NCBI GenBank assembly: GCA_964622235.1
Contig: CAZUNB010000015.1
Location: forward strand, 1 to 25,313
Source: CAZUNB01 sp964622235
Lineage (GTDB): Bacteria; Patescibacteriota; Saccharimonadia; Saccharimonadales; JAGPDM01
Reading direction: 5' to 3'
Length of the DNA stretch: 25,313 nucleotides
The notes under the pieces are model-generated. The model was not told the DNA's origin, did no database searches, and was given only the letters and a program-made list of their open reading frames with translations. Positions 1 through 6,201 of the stretch are shown here, one piece after another. Position numbers and translations under genes: made by a program. Within the stretch, counting starts at the first letter, position 1; each line of letters opens with the position of its first letter.

Positions 1-5
1 CTAGC

Positions 6-33
6 TATTGTACAAATCAGGGATTTGACAATA
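6..33. repeat. Bulged inverted repeat 1 (hairpin)
   Basis: TATTGT (6-11) and CAAATC (13-18) pair with GATTTG (22-27) and ACAATA (28-33). This gives 12 base pairs with one bulged A at 12 and an AGG loop. No T-run follows on either strand within the window, so it is not a clear intrinsic terminator. It is the first of three adjacent hairpins at the left edge. Confidence 0.6.
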
Positions 34-34
34 A

Positions 35-69
35 TCTGAACCTAGCTGAGCAAGGCTCAGAGGTTCAGA
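35..69. repeat. Bulged inverted repeat 2, possible plus-strand terminator
   Basis: TCTGAACCT (35-43) and CTGAGC (46-51) pair with GCTCAG (55-60) and AGGTTCAGA (61-69). The stem has 15 base pairs, a 2-nt AG bulge and an AAG loop. On the plus strand it is followed 6 nt later by TTTTT (76-80), so it could end a transcript arriving from beyond the left edge. On the minus strand the tail is only AT-rich. Confidence 0.6.
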
Positions 70-83
70 ATAATGTTTTTAAT

Positions 84-123
84 ACCAGTTTCAAAAGCTT
101 GCAAGTAAGCACTTGAAACTGGT
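84..123. repeat. Inverted repeat 3 overlapping the tRNA-Tyr 3' end
   Basis: ACCAGTTTCAA (84-94) is the perfect inverse of TTGAAACTGGT (113-123), with a small inner GCTT/AAGC stem at 97-100 and 107-110. The right arm contains the encoded CCA end and discriminator base of tRNA-Tyr (120-123), so the precursor tRNA tail can fold back on its own 3' end. It may affect 3' processing or termination, but no U-tract follows on the minus strand. Confidence 0.6.
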
Positions 124-205
124 GCTGGGAGCAGGATTCGAACCTGCGAAGGCATAAGCCAACAGATTTACAGTCTGTCGTGTTTGACCGCTTCACTATC
201 CCAGC
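120..205 (-). tRNA. tRNA-Tyr (anticodon GUA)
   Basis: Read on the minus strand, the acceptor stem GCTGGGA pairs with TCCCAGC, followed by discriminator A and an encoded CCA (120-122). The anticodon arm ACAGA-CTGTAAA-TCTGT gives anticodon GTA, which reads tyrosine codons. A long variable arm (class II, as expected for bacterial tRNA-Tyr) precedes the T arm with GTTCGAATC. A promoter lies directly upstream. Confidence 0.96.
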
Positions 206-216
206 CAATGCGAACT

Positions 217-246
217 AGTATAAACGAATTTTAACTAAACTACCAA
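217..246 (-). promoter_or_regulatory. Promoter of tRNA-Tyr
   Basis: On the minus strand, TTGGTA (241-246) and TATACT (217-222) are separated by 18 nt. The -10 box lies 11 nt before the mature tRNA 5' end. The site overlaps the end of the small membrane protein gene that stops at 249. Confidence 0.6.
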
Positions 247-248
247 AC

Positions 249-491
249 CTACTTTTTTGCGGTTGGCGTGTTGTCCTCACTAGAGTTTACTACAGCCCAT
301 ACAAGAGTGTTCACTATGGTGATAATGGCTGCATACTTAACGACTTCGACCAGAGTTTCGCCAACATGTTGATTAAGCAATGAAACCAAGCCCGCGACAA
401 CAAGTCCAAGCAAGACAAAGGCACCGTATACAGCTTGAACTTTCTTGAAGTCATTCTTTTTCTTCCATGATAAATATAATTCGTTAAACAT
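249..491 (-). CDS. Small two-helix membrane protein, unknown
   Basis: I do not recognise a family. The protein has 80 residues if it starts at the ATG at 489-491. That ATG is preceded by AGGAG at short spacing and by a consensus promoter, whereas the in-frame TTG at 501-503 lies upstream of the ribosome site and is unlikely. It has a short basic cytoplasmic-looking start (WKKKNDFKK), then two hydrophobic segments at about residues 22-38 and 50-67, and a polar tail ending TAKK. The arrangement suggests a helical hairpin in the inner membrane. It is a single-gene unit between the two tRNA genes. The function is open. Confidence 0.8.
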   Translation of the reverse strand: MFNELYLSWKKKNDFKKVQAVYGAFVLLGLVVAGLVSLLNQHVGETLVEVVKYAAIITIVNTLVWAVVNSSEDNTPTAKK

Positions 492-513
492 ATAGCTCCT
501 CAATTATAATTAT

Positions 514-542
514 ACTATATTTTAAAAAAAGTCTTTTGTCAA
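514..542 (-). promoter_or_regulatory. Consensus sigma70-type promoter of the small membrane protein gene
   Basis: On the minus strand, TTGACA (537-542) and TATAGT (514-519) are exactly 17 nt apart. A perfect -35 and a five-of-six -10 make this one of the strongest promoters in the window. It gives a leader of about 15-20 nt containing AGGAG. Confidence 0.85.
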
Positions 543-583
543 TATACAAACAAAATTGAGCTCTGAACTGTTACGGCTAAAAT

Positions 584-606
584 AAAAAATCACCCAACAG
601 GGTGAT
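584..606 (-). terminator. Rho-independent terminator after tRNA-Thr
   Basis: On the minus strand ATCACCC, loop TGTT, GGGTGAT forms a perfect 7-bp stem (589-606) followed by TTTTT. It lies just downstream of the tRNA-Thr CCA end and upstream of the promoter at 514-542, so it isolates the tRNA transcript. Confidence 0.85.
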
Positions 607-615
607 CGTTTATTT

Positions 616-693
616 TGGAGCCGGCAGAGGGATTCGAACCCACGACCCACTGTTTACAAAACAGTTGCTCTGGACCAACTGAGCTATGCCGGC
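616..693 (-). tRNA. tRNA-Thr (anticodon UGU)
   Basis: On the minus strand the acceptor stem GCCGGCA pairs with TGCCGGC, followed by discriminator T and an encoded CCA (616-618). The anticodon arm ACTGT-TTTGTAA-ACAGT gives anticodon TGT (threonine). The D arm (AGCTCAGTTGG) and T arm (GTGGGTTCGAATCCC) are canonical. It is a single-gene unit with its own promoter and terminator. Confidence 0.96.
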
Positions 694-704
694 ATAGACA
701 TCAC

Positions 705-733
705 ATTATATCGAATCAATAGCGTGCTGTAAA
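705..733 (-). promoter_or_regulatory. Promoter of tRNA-Thr
   Basis: TTTACA (728-733) and TATAAT (705-710) on the minus strand are 17 nt apart. The -10 box ends 11 nt before the mature tRNA 5' end at 693. Confidence 0.85.
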
Positions 734-737
734 CGGA

Positions 738-1625
738 TTAATTAACTCGGCGAGCTGGACGCTTCTTTTGAGGTAGACGACTTGATGGATTAGAAGATGT
801 TTTACCCGTATTGGCAGTCTTGCGGTGAATTCGCTCTTTTGCCCTATGGGGTACCTTGTTAGCACGTGCAGCTATTTTACGAAGCTGCGGCGATTGTTTT
901 TTTTGAATTGATGTTTTTGTGACTGTATTAGTGTCAAGCTTCGCTGCAGGTCTTGGTTTGGCTGATTGTGGACTAGTAGATTTAAGATTCTGGCCAGGTT
1001 GTAGCGATTGTTGAATTACTGTCGGAGAGATTATTTTTAACAGGCGAGTTCTAACTTCCTCGGCTAGTACTAGATTATTTTCTTTTTCGTGTGCCTCAAC
1101 TAGCAGCTCCAGCGTTTGCGGATTTTCTTCGAGTGCGACAGCTTTTTCTAATGCCTTGGTAACTTCCTGGAAGCGCAGCAGGGCGTTTAAAGCCTTTGCA
1201 TAAGCAATGTAGCGAACCGCTAAGGCCTCTTTAGCTAGCGCTTGTTCAAGCACACGGGCGGCTTTTTCAAATTTCTCATTTTCATAATATACAAGACCGA
1301 GATTGTGCAGGCTCGAAGCGGTCGGACTTATACTCGTGGCGATTTCAAAACAGACAATAGCATCATCGAACTGTTGCTGTTTGGCATACAGAATTCCAAG
1401 ACGATTATATGCTGCAGCATTACGATGATCTATCTGGAGAATTGCTAAAAGCGCTTTCTCGGCAGGAATATAAGCGCGCTTACGCATTGCATTTTGAGCT
1501 AGGTCCCAAAGTTCAGTTAGTTTTTTCTTGTTTTCAGGAGACTTCGCTTCCTTTTTTACCTTCAAAGACTGCAAAGTAAAAACCAGGCTAATTGCGGCAA
1601 CGATTATAATAATAAACTCAAGCAT
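738..1625 (-). CDS. TPR-repeat protein with N-terminal membrane anchor
   Basis: The 295-residue protein starts with one hydrophobic helix (about residues 3-19). A helical tetratricopeptide-repeat region follows at about 37-190. The clearest repeats are at 71-104 (AYNRLGILYAKQQQFDDAI) and 105-138 (LHNLGLVYYENEKFEKAARV). The last 95 residues are a disordered, strongly basic tail rich in K, R, S, P and Q. TPR arrays bind partner proteins, so this is probably a membrane-tethered scaffold; the partner is unknown. The basic tail could contact nucleic acid or membrane lipid (inference). The start is 2 nt after the stop of the delta'-like gene, with no independent Shine-Dalgarno site, which suggests translational coupling. 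Confidence 0.85.
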   Translation of the reverse strand: MLEFIIIIVAAISLVFTLQSLKVKKEAKSPENKKKLTELWDLAQNAMRKRAYIPAEKALLAILQIDHRNAAAYNRLGILYAKQQQFDDAIVCFEIATSISPTASSLHNLGLVYYENEKFEKAARVLEQALAKEALAVRYIAYAKALNALLRFQEVTKALEKAVALEENPQTLELLVEAHEKENNLVLAEEVRTRLLKIISPTVIQQSLQPGQNLKSTSPQSAKPRPAAKLDTNTVTKTSIQKKQSPQLRKIAARANKVPHRAKERIHRKTANTGKTSSNPSSRLPQKKRPARRVN

Positions 1626-1627
1626 GG

Positions 1628-2437
1628 CTATAATTCTACCATTAAATTAAGAAAAACTAAGCGTGCATTTGCATTTTTGCGCAAACTTGACTCAGCAATC
1701 AACAACGACTCCTGTCGTCGCGCCCAAACTCCAAGTTTTTTAGAGTCTTGGCCGGTTTGCAGTACAGCATGGCTCATCGTTAACATCTGCTGTACCAGTA
1801 AAAGTGCTTTTTCTCCTGAGATTTTTTGTTGATTCAGTATACCTATCCGTTCTGGAGTATTTGCAGTTAAGAATTTTTTAGCGATTGAAGAATCATCAGA
1901 TTTTGATTTAGAAACATAAAACTCTCCGTTGTTTGCGTAGTAACTTTTCTGAAGTTCAATTTCACTTAAACTTGGTTCAGTTTTTTTTAAAAATGAAATA
2001 TAATTTAATTTATCAGGTTTATGAATTCTTATTCTACGCATTCGGGATCGTACAGTTGGCAAAATCATGTTTTCATCTGGTGTCGCCAGTATAAGCCGAA
2101 CATTAGGGTGTCCGTTCTCCATGTCTTTTAGAAGAACGTTTTGAGCATTGGTTTCGATACCGTTAATTGCCATCAATACAAACACGACTGTTTGTTGATT
2201 TTTTAACTGTAGTAGTTTTCGCATTTCGCGGACTTGATCAGTATTGATCTTCTTTTTATCAATTCCTTCAACAAAAATTGTGTCACCGATGTTTACGCCC
2301 CACAATGCGACTAACGATCGGACAATTTGTCGTAAGCCTAGTCCAAGCGTGCCAACCACCATCGTGGCGTGGGATGGTTGAGCGACCGCGATAGCCAATT
2401 CTTTTTTAGTTCGAGGGTGCAGTAATAGATCTTCCAT
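1628..2437 (-). CDS. holB: DNA polymerase III delta'-like clamp-loader subunit
   Basis: The 269-residue protein resembles the AAA+ core of clamp-loader subunits. It has a degenerate P-loop (GTLGLGLRQ, about 29-37, without the usual GK-T/S). A segment ending TDQVREMRKLLQLK (about 66-79) is typical of gamma and delta' proteins. NVLLKDMEN is followed by LILATPDENMILPTVRSR (about 115-132), the sensor-1 and SRC-like region. Loss of the P-loop lysine fits delta', which loads the sliding clamp without binding ATP. The 5' half is well supported and the C-terminal collar domain is weakly conserved. No good Shine-Dalgarno site precedes the ATG; TATACT ends 6 nt before it. It lies in an operon between the pseudouridine synthase and TPR genes. 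Confidence 0.75.
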   Translation of the reverse strand: MEDLLLHPRTKKELAIAVAQPSHATMVVGTLGLGLRQIVRSLVALWGVNIGDTIFVEGIDKKKINTDQVREMRKLLQLKNQQTVVFVLMAINGIETNAQNVLLKDMENGHPNVRLILATPDENMILPTVRSRMRRIRIHKPDKLNYISFLKKTEPSLSEIELQKSYYANNGEFYVSKSKSDDSSIAKKFLTANTPERIGILNQQKISGEKALLLVQQMLTMSHAVLQTGQDSKKLGVWARRQESLLIAESSLRKNANARLVFLNLMVEL

Positions 2438-2459
2438 CTTTCTAGTATAGCCTCATAAC

Positions 2460-3332
2460 TTAACTAAAAAAATCTGATATTTCATCTGGAAGCTCTGTAC
2501 TAAAAGTTTTAGTTTCACCGCTCGGCAATTTTAATTTTAAACTTTTCGCATGCAACAGTAGCCTTGGCGCACTCTCGCCACCATATATTTCGTCTCCTAC
2601 GATTGGTGTGCCGATGGATTGGAGATGAACTCGGAGCTGATGTGTTCTGCCAGTTAGTGGTAAAAGTTCTAGTAGTGCATGTTTATCATCTAAGTTTAGA
2701 ACTCGATATATAGTTTTACTGACTTTTCCGTCCTTGTCAGGCTTAAAAGCAGTTGGGCGTTTGAGGTCTCTGCCGATAGCAATATCGATCTCTGCTTGTT
2801 TGTGGATCGGAACACCACTAGTAATTGCAAAATATTGTTTGGTAACTTTTCTATCGGCGAACTGTTTTTGTAGATAGCCGAGTGCCTTTGTGTTTTTGGC
2901 GACAATCATTACACCACTGGTCGCTCGGTCAAGTCGGTGGACAATGCCAGGTCGAAATGATTTTTTTAACTTGTCGTGCTCGAGCTTCTCGAAAATACTT
3001 TCTACTACACTCTGCTCTGGTAGCCAGTGGCTCTTGTTGTGCGCCAACATTCCGCTTGGCTTATTAACAACTACGACATCTTCATCTTCAAAGATTATCT
3101 CTATTGCTATTGGCGCAGCTGCTTGATTGGGAATATCTATCTTGAGAATGTCACCTAAATGAACTTTTTGTTTTTTTTGATGGCAAACTTCACCATCGAT
3201 ATATATATATGACGAGTCAATCGCTTTTTGCCAAAATGCACGGCTACGTTCTGGTAGCTGATCCGCCAAAATAACGTCCAGCCTACCAGATTTACTAACA
3301 ACAATTTTTTGATTCAATTCTCGAACATCCAT
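2460..3332 (-). CDS. RluA-family pseudouridine synthase with S4 domain
   Basis: This enzyme converts uridine to pseudouridine in rRNA or tRNA. The product has 290 residues from the ATG at 3330-3332; the in-frame TTG seven codons upstream is less likely. An N-terminal S4 RNA-binding domain (about 15-65, GRLDVILADQLPERSRA then YIDGEV) is followed by the catalytic domain. This carries VVNKPSGMLAH and GIVHRLDRATSG, with the catalytic aspartate in HRLD near residue 135, and later LPLTGRTHQLRVHL. The layout matches RluC/RluD-type enzymes, but the exact target uridine cannot be read from the sequence. It sits 53 nt after trpS and 22 nt before the delta'-like gene. Confidence 0.93.
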   Translation of the reverse strand: MDVRELNQKIVVSKSGRLDVILADQLPERSRAFWQKAIDSSYIYIDGEVCHQKKQKVHLGDILKIDIPNQAAAPIAIEIIFEDEDVVVVNKPSGMLAHNKSHWLPEQSVVESIFEKLEHDKLKKSFRPGIVHRLDRATSGVMIVAKNTKALGYLQKQFADRKVTKQYFAITSGVPIHKQAEIDIAIGRDLKRPTAFKPDKDGKVSKTIYRVLNLDDKHALLELLPLTGRTHQLRVHLQSIGTPIVGDEIYGGESAPRLLLHAKSLKLKLPSGETKTFSTELPDEISDFFS

Positions 3333-3385
3333 ACTAAGTACTGTAACAGACAAAAGTCACCATAGTTTGAGAAAACTAGTTAACC

Positions 3386-4414
3386 CTATCTTAGTCCCAG
3401 AGCAGTCTGGAGGCGTGCTAGCGTTTCATTTGCGACTGGGCTGACTTTAGCCTCGTCGTTCGTCATATATTCGAAAATAACGTCATCGCTGATAGATTCA
3501 AAATTCTGCTGTACATCAGCCAAAAATTCACAAACTACATCAGCAACAGTCTTTTTGAAGTCACCATAGTGTGTCACATCCTTAAACTCTTTTTCGGCAT
3601 CTTTGATTTTTAGTCCTTTAAAGCTAGCGTAAATTTGCAACAAATTGCTAATACCAGGTTGCTTATCGTGATCATAGCCTACTTGTTGTAGTGAGTCGGT
3701 CGTTGCACTCATGATTTTTTTACGAGCGACAGATGGCGAATCAATCAAATTTATCGTACCAGTGGCATCGATAACTGATTTACTCATTTTCTTAGTTGGG
3801 TCGCTTAAGCTCATAATCCGTAGTGGTTTCTCGACTTCCATAAATTTGATTTGCTCTTCTAATGCGTCTGGGACCAAAAATACTTCTCCAAACTTATTGT
3901 TGATACGAATGGCCAAATCACGAGTCAGCTCAAGGTGCTGGCGTTGATCTTCACCTACAGGAATGTATTTAGCATTGTAAAGCAAGATATCAGCTGCCAT
4001 CAGGACCGGATAGTCGAATAATCCAACTGACACGCTCTCCCCTTTACTCTGCTTATCTTTAAACTGAGTCTGACGACTAAGCTCACCAAAGGTTGTAAAG
4101 TTATTGAGAAGAACGGTTAGCTCGCTATGTGCAGGCACACGGCTCTGGCGATAAATAAATGTATTCTTATCAGTTAAATCGAAGCCACATGCCATATATA
4201 GCTTGGTGTTTCGAACTGTAAAGCGCATTAGCTGGTCATAGTTAGTTGGTACCGTAAGTGAGTGTAAGTCAGGTATAAACATATTCATTCGCATCTTATT
4301 ATCATCAATATATTTCTGCTGCAGTTTTATCATCGGTTTGATAGCACCTAGGTAGCTGCCGATGTGAAGTTCGCCACTGTTTTTAATCCCGGTTAGTATC
4401 GTTGATCCAAACAT
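3386..4414 (-). CDS. trpS: Tryptophanyl-tRNA synthetase
   Basis: This class I aminoacyl-tRNA synthetase charges tRNA-Trp in the cytoplasm. The product has 342 residues, normal for bacterial TrpRS. Signature elements are ILTGIKNSGELHIGSYLGA (5-23, HIGH-type motif at HIGS), YPVLMAADILLYNA, VGEDQRQHLELTRD (153-166), and KKMSKS (208-213) in the KMSKS loop. The C-terminal helical anticodon-binding region is present. A strong AAAGGAG site precedes the ATG. The gene follows the CAP-domain gene by 18 nt and is probably co-transcribed with it. Confidence 0.97.
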   Translation of the reverse strand: MFGSTILTGIKNSGELHIGSYLGAIKPMIKLQQKYIDDNKMRMNMFIPDLHSLTVPTNYDQLMRFTVRNTKLYMACGFDLTDKNTFIYRQSRVPAHSELTVLLNNFTTFGELSRQTQFKDKQSKGESVSVGLFDYPVLMAADILLYNAKYIPVGEDQRQHLELTRDLAIRINNKFGEVFLVPDALEEQIKFMEVEKPLRIMSLSDPTKKMSKSVIDATGTINLIDSPSVARKKIMSATTDSLQQVGYDHDKQPGISNLLQIYASFKGLKIKDAEKEFKDVTHYGDFKKTVADVVCEFLADVQQNFESISDDVIFEYMTNDEAKVSPVANETLARLQTALGLR

Positions 4415-4432
4415 ATTTTCTCCTTTTTTAAT

Positions 4433-5302
4433 TTAGATTTGAGCTCCACCGAATAGCAATACTGTGGCAAAAATTGTAATACAAGCAATTACCGCGGTAT
4501 ATATACCTTGATGAACTCGCCATGACTTGCGCAATTCGCGTGGCACCGCCAGAAAACGAATATGTGCTAAGCCACCTAGAACAGCCAGCATCAGCAACAT
4601 ACCTAGTGCTACAAGTGCGAGTGGCTGCATATAGCGAATAGACACGGCAGCAAATTGACCAAAGATTGCTTTTCGTGGTAGCTCTGGTGCTTGTGTGCGT
4701 CCAGCTAGCACAGACTGCTCTTTGTTGTTGATACTTGCTATCCCCGCTGGTTTAGCGAGCAGCAGGACAACGATTGAGCTATCATGGCCATAAACATCAC
4801 TCGGCATTATAGCAACCCCAACATCGCGATAGCGACTGTCAAGCATATTGTCGCGATGCGTTGGTGACTCATCCCATGCTTTCATCACTCCAGGTGTCGT
4901 CGAAAAGCCTCGTGCAAGGTTTTCACCCGCCACACTATAGTTATAGCCAGTATCATCAATCCATTGCCATGGTGTCGTTCCATCAGGAGCAATATGTGAC
5001 CAGTATTTATGGCTAACCATGTCATTAGCTTTAGCTTGAGCAGCTCGATTAAGCTGTTCGTTTGGATGTAATTGGGTGAAGCCGTTTTTCTGCCGGCTGA
5101 TATTTAGCTCTTCAATAATATTTTGTTGATTAAGCACAGTTGTCGCACCGAGCACTTCCGGTCGGTACGTCTGTAGATAACTAGCAAACAGGCAAAGCGC
5201 AATAACGAAAGAAAAGGCAGTTAATATAGGTAGCTTCAGAGCTATTGGCACGAAGTTATTTTCCTGATGTGCCCAGACGGCGGTTTTGATGTGTTGTTTC
5301 AT
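4433..5302 (-). CDS. CAP/SCP-domain membrane protein
   Basis: The 289-residue protein has a transmembrane helix at about 24-42, an extracytoplasmic CAP (cysteine-rich secretory, PR-1-like) domain at about 60-184, and two more helices at about 227-248 and 268-285. Typical CAP positions are visible: VSHKYWSHIAPDG (H98, H103), AGENLARG (E127) and SPTHRDNML (H149). These build the conserved cavity with two histidines and acidic residues. Like most bacterial CAP proteins it lacks cysteines in the domain. Such proteins act at the cell surface in several lineages, but the biochemical role is unsettled. It heads the trpS operon; its likely promoter lies about 90 nt upstream. Confidence 0.9.
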   Translation of the reverse strand: MKQHIKTAVWAHQENNFVPIALKLPILTAFSFVIALCLFASYLQTYRPEVLGATTVLNQQNIIEELNISRQKNGFTQLHPNEQLNRAAQAKANDMVSHKYWSHIAPDGTTPWQWIDDTGYNYSVAGENLARGFSTTPGVMKAWDESPTHRDNMLDSRYRDVGVAIMPSDVYGHDSSIVVLLLAKPAGIASINNKEQSVLAGRTQAPELPRKAIFGQFAAVSIRYMQPLALVALGMLLMLAVLGGLAHIRFLAVPRELRKSWRVHQGIYTAVIACITIFATVLLFGGAQI

Positions 5303-5392
5303 GTTTTTGTTGCTTTAATTACTGATTAAACAATAGCATATTAACCTGCTGTTAGTAAAATCATGCAAGCTCAAGTAACGTTTGGGTGTTTA

Positions 5393-5421
5393 TTTACAGT
5401 GATCTGCCAACAGGCTGTCAA
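5393..5421 (-). promoter_or_regulatory. Candidate promoter of the CAP-trpS operon
   Basis: On the minus strand a perfect TTGACA (5416-5421) is followed after 17 nt by TGTAAA (5393-5398), a weaker -10. It lies between the rpsI-fragment terminator and the CAP gene, leaving a leader of roughly 85 nt. No strong Shine-Dalgarno site precedes the CAP start. Confidence 0.45.
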
Positions 5422-5435
5422 AAATTGTAAGCTGA

Positions 5436-5471
5436 AATAAAAATGCCATCCCCTTTTCGGCCAAGGATAAC
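5436..5471 (-). terminator. Candidate terminator downstream of the rpsI 3'-end copy
   Basis: On the minus strand GTTATCCTT (5463-5471) can pair with GGGGATGGC (5445-5453) using several G-U pairs. The loop is GGCCGAAAA, and ATTTTTATT follows. It sits about 35 nt after the stop codon of the rpsI fragment, as expected for an inherited rpsI terminator. Confidence 0.5.
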
Positions 5472-5506
5472 GTTTAATGTGCAATTACTCAAAAAAACTA
5501 ACGCTT

Positions 5507-5584
5507 TTAGAGCTGCTCGCGTTTAAGAGCACGATTAGAACCGTATTTTTTACGTTCTTTCATTCTAGTATCTTGCTTAAGGAA
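5507..5584 (-). pseudogene. Diverged partial copy of the rpsI 3' end
   Basis: Translated on the minus strand it reads FLKQDTRMKERKKYG then SNRALKREQL and stop. The intact rpsI end reads FLKRDPRMKERKKYG then LRRARKREQFSKR. By eye 19 of 25 residues and 59 of 75 bases match, including 22 consecutive identical bases (5547-5568 against 6251-6272). Most differences are at third codon positions or in the less constrained tail. This suggests the copy diverged while part of a working gene. The rest of rpsI is missing, and the terminal SKR, which contacts P-site tRNA in uS9, is absent. It forms a direct repeat exactly 704 bp from the true end and marks one edge of the inserted segment. Confidence 0.88.
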
Positions 5585-5724
5585 GTTAACAGTTTTAGCT
5601 GGGATTCGGGTCAATATCACCCTTGAGATCAGCATTAACTTGATTCATGTATAGATTTAGCCTTCCGGCTCCGATTACTAAAAGACTATTTCTTCCGTCT
5701 TGAGTCCGTACGAAGTTTTGTTCA

Positions 5725-5733
5725 CCCCCCCCC
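5725..5733 (-). repeat. G9 homopolymer inside the frameshifted gene
   Basis: Nine C on the plus strand are nine G on the coding strand, read ATG-GGG-GGG-GGT. At this length the downstream frame is open to the stop at 5595. Tracts of this length are known slippage sites in contingency genes of other bacteria. It is the longest G/C homopolymer I see in the window. Confidence 0.9.
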
Positions 5734-5965
5734 ATATAGTCGCCTGTTGTAGGCCAATCAACAAAGCCGTTTCCTGTACCACCTTCTGCAAAATTGGTTG
5801 GATCTTTAACCATAGCGGAGACGAATTCATCCGCTCCTTGAATATCGGATTCTGGTATACCACCTACCCCGCACAAAATAGTTAATTGTCTACCAAACTT
5901 TCCGTCTTTATCCTTTCCTTCCAGGCTACTCCGTACAATTGAATCACCTGCTTCTGTTTTAAATT

Positions 5966-5985
5966 CTTGAGGTCCCTTGAGGTCC
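5966..5985 (-). repeat. Perfect 10-bp tandem duplication causing a frameshift
   Basis: CTTGAGGTCC occurs at 5966-5975 and again at 5976-5985 with no gap. On the coding strand the unit is GGACCTCAAG. One copy keeps the reading frame open and two copies shift it. Ten is not a multiple of three, so copy number 1 or 4 would be in frame while 2 and 3 would not. Confidence 0.95.
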
Positions 5986-6063
5986 TCTGTTACCGCTCAT
6001 ATTGTTTTCTCCATTTGTATAATATTTTATTTAATATGTAATATTGATATTTTGATATCTTTG

Positions 6064-6091
6064 TATATATGTCAAGTATCGAACTGCGCAA
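6064..6091 (-). promoter_or_regulatory. Candidate promoter of the frameshifted gene
   Basis: On the minus strand TTGCGC (6086-6091) and TATATA (6064-6069) are 16 nt apart. A TTGACA at 6070-6075 overlaps but lacks a good -10 at the right distance. The 6001-6075 stretch is very AT-rich. The leader to the ATG at 6000 would be about 55 nt. Confidence 0.35.
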
Positions 6092-6145
6092 TCTTTTATC
6101 CTATGTAATGGCAGTGTTGCTACAACTTGAAAAAAACTTTTTGCA

Positions 6146-6183
6146 CAATAAAAAACAGAGTACTAGATTTGGTACTCTGTTTT
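6146..6183 (-). terminator. Strong terminator of the infA-rpsI operon
   Basis: AAAACAGAGTAC (6152-6163) is the perfect inverse of GTACTCTGTTTT (6172-6183), an 12-bp stem with an 8-nt loop. On the minus strand it is followed by a T-rich tail (TTTTTTATT). It begins about 20 nt after the rpsI stop. The U-rich flank on the other strand makes it potentially bidirectional. Confidence 0.93.
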
Positions 6184-6201
6184 CGAAATGCGGCCTGCAG
6201 A

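Larger units (their letters stand above)
5595..6000 (-). pseudogene. Small unknown gene frameshifted by a 10-bp tandem duplication
   Basis: I do not recognise a family. The ATG at 5998-6000 follows a GGAG site (minus strand GGAGAAAACAAT) but meets TAA after 13 codons. The cause is the perfect tandem 10-mer at 5966-5985. Removing one copy joins MSGNRGPQEFKTEAGDS to the long frame and restores a 131-residue protein that ends DIDPNPS. The restored protein is soluble and rich in G, D and N, with segments SDIQGADEFVSAMVKDP, GNGFVDWPTTGDYMGGGEQ and SLLVIGAGRLNLYMNQ. A G9 tract encodes part of MGGG. Arginine codons are all AGA, CGG or AGG, unlike the CGT/CGA-rich ribosomal genes nearby. It lies in the segment bounded by two rpsI ends. 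As read it is off; a TTG at 5876 could give a 93-residue remnant. Confidence 0.7.

Noticed and set aside
5678..5863. Alternative 61-codon minus-strand frame inside the frameshifted gene
   Set aside because: It has no ribosome site and breaks the continuous frame that the one-copy repair restores; it is a shadow frame.
5966..5985. Reading the 10-bp duplication as a programmed ribosomal frameshift site
   Set aside because: There is no slippery heptamer or downstream pseudoknot; the exact tandem repeat explains the shift more simply.
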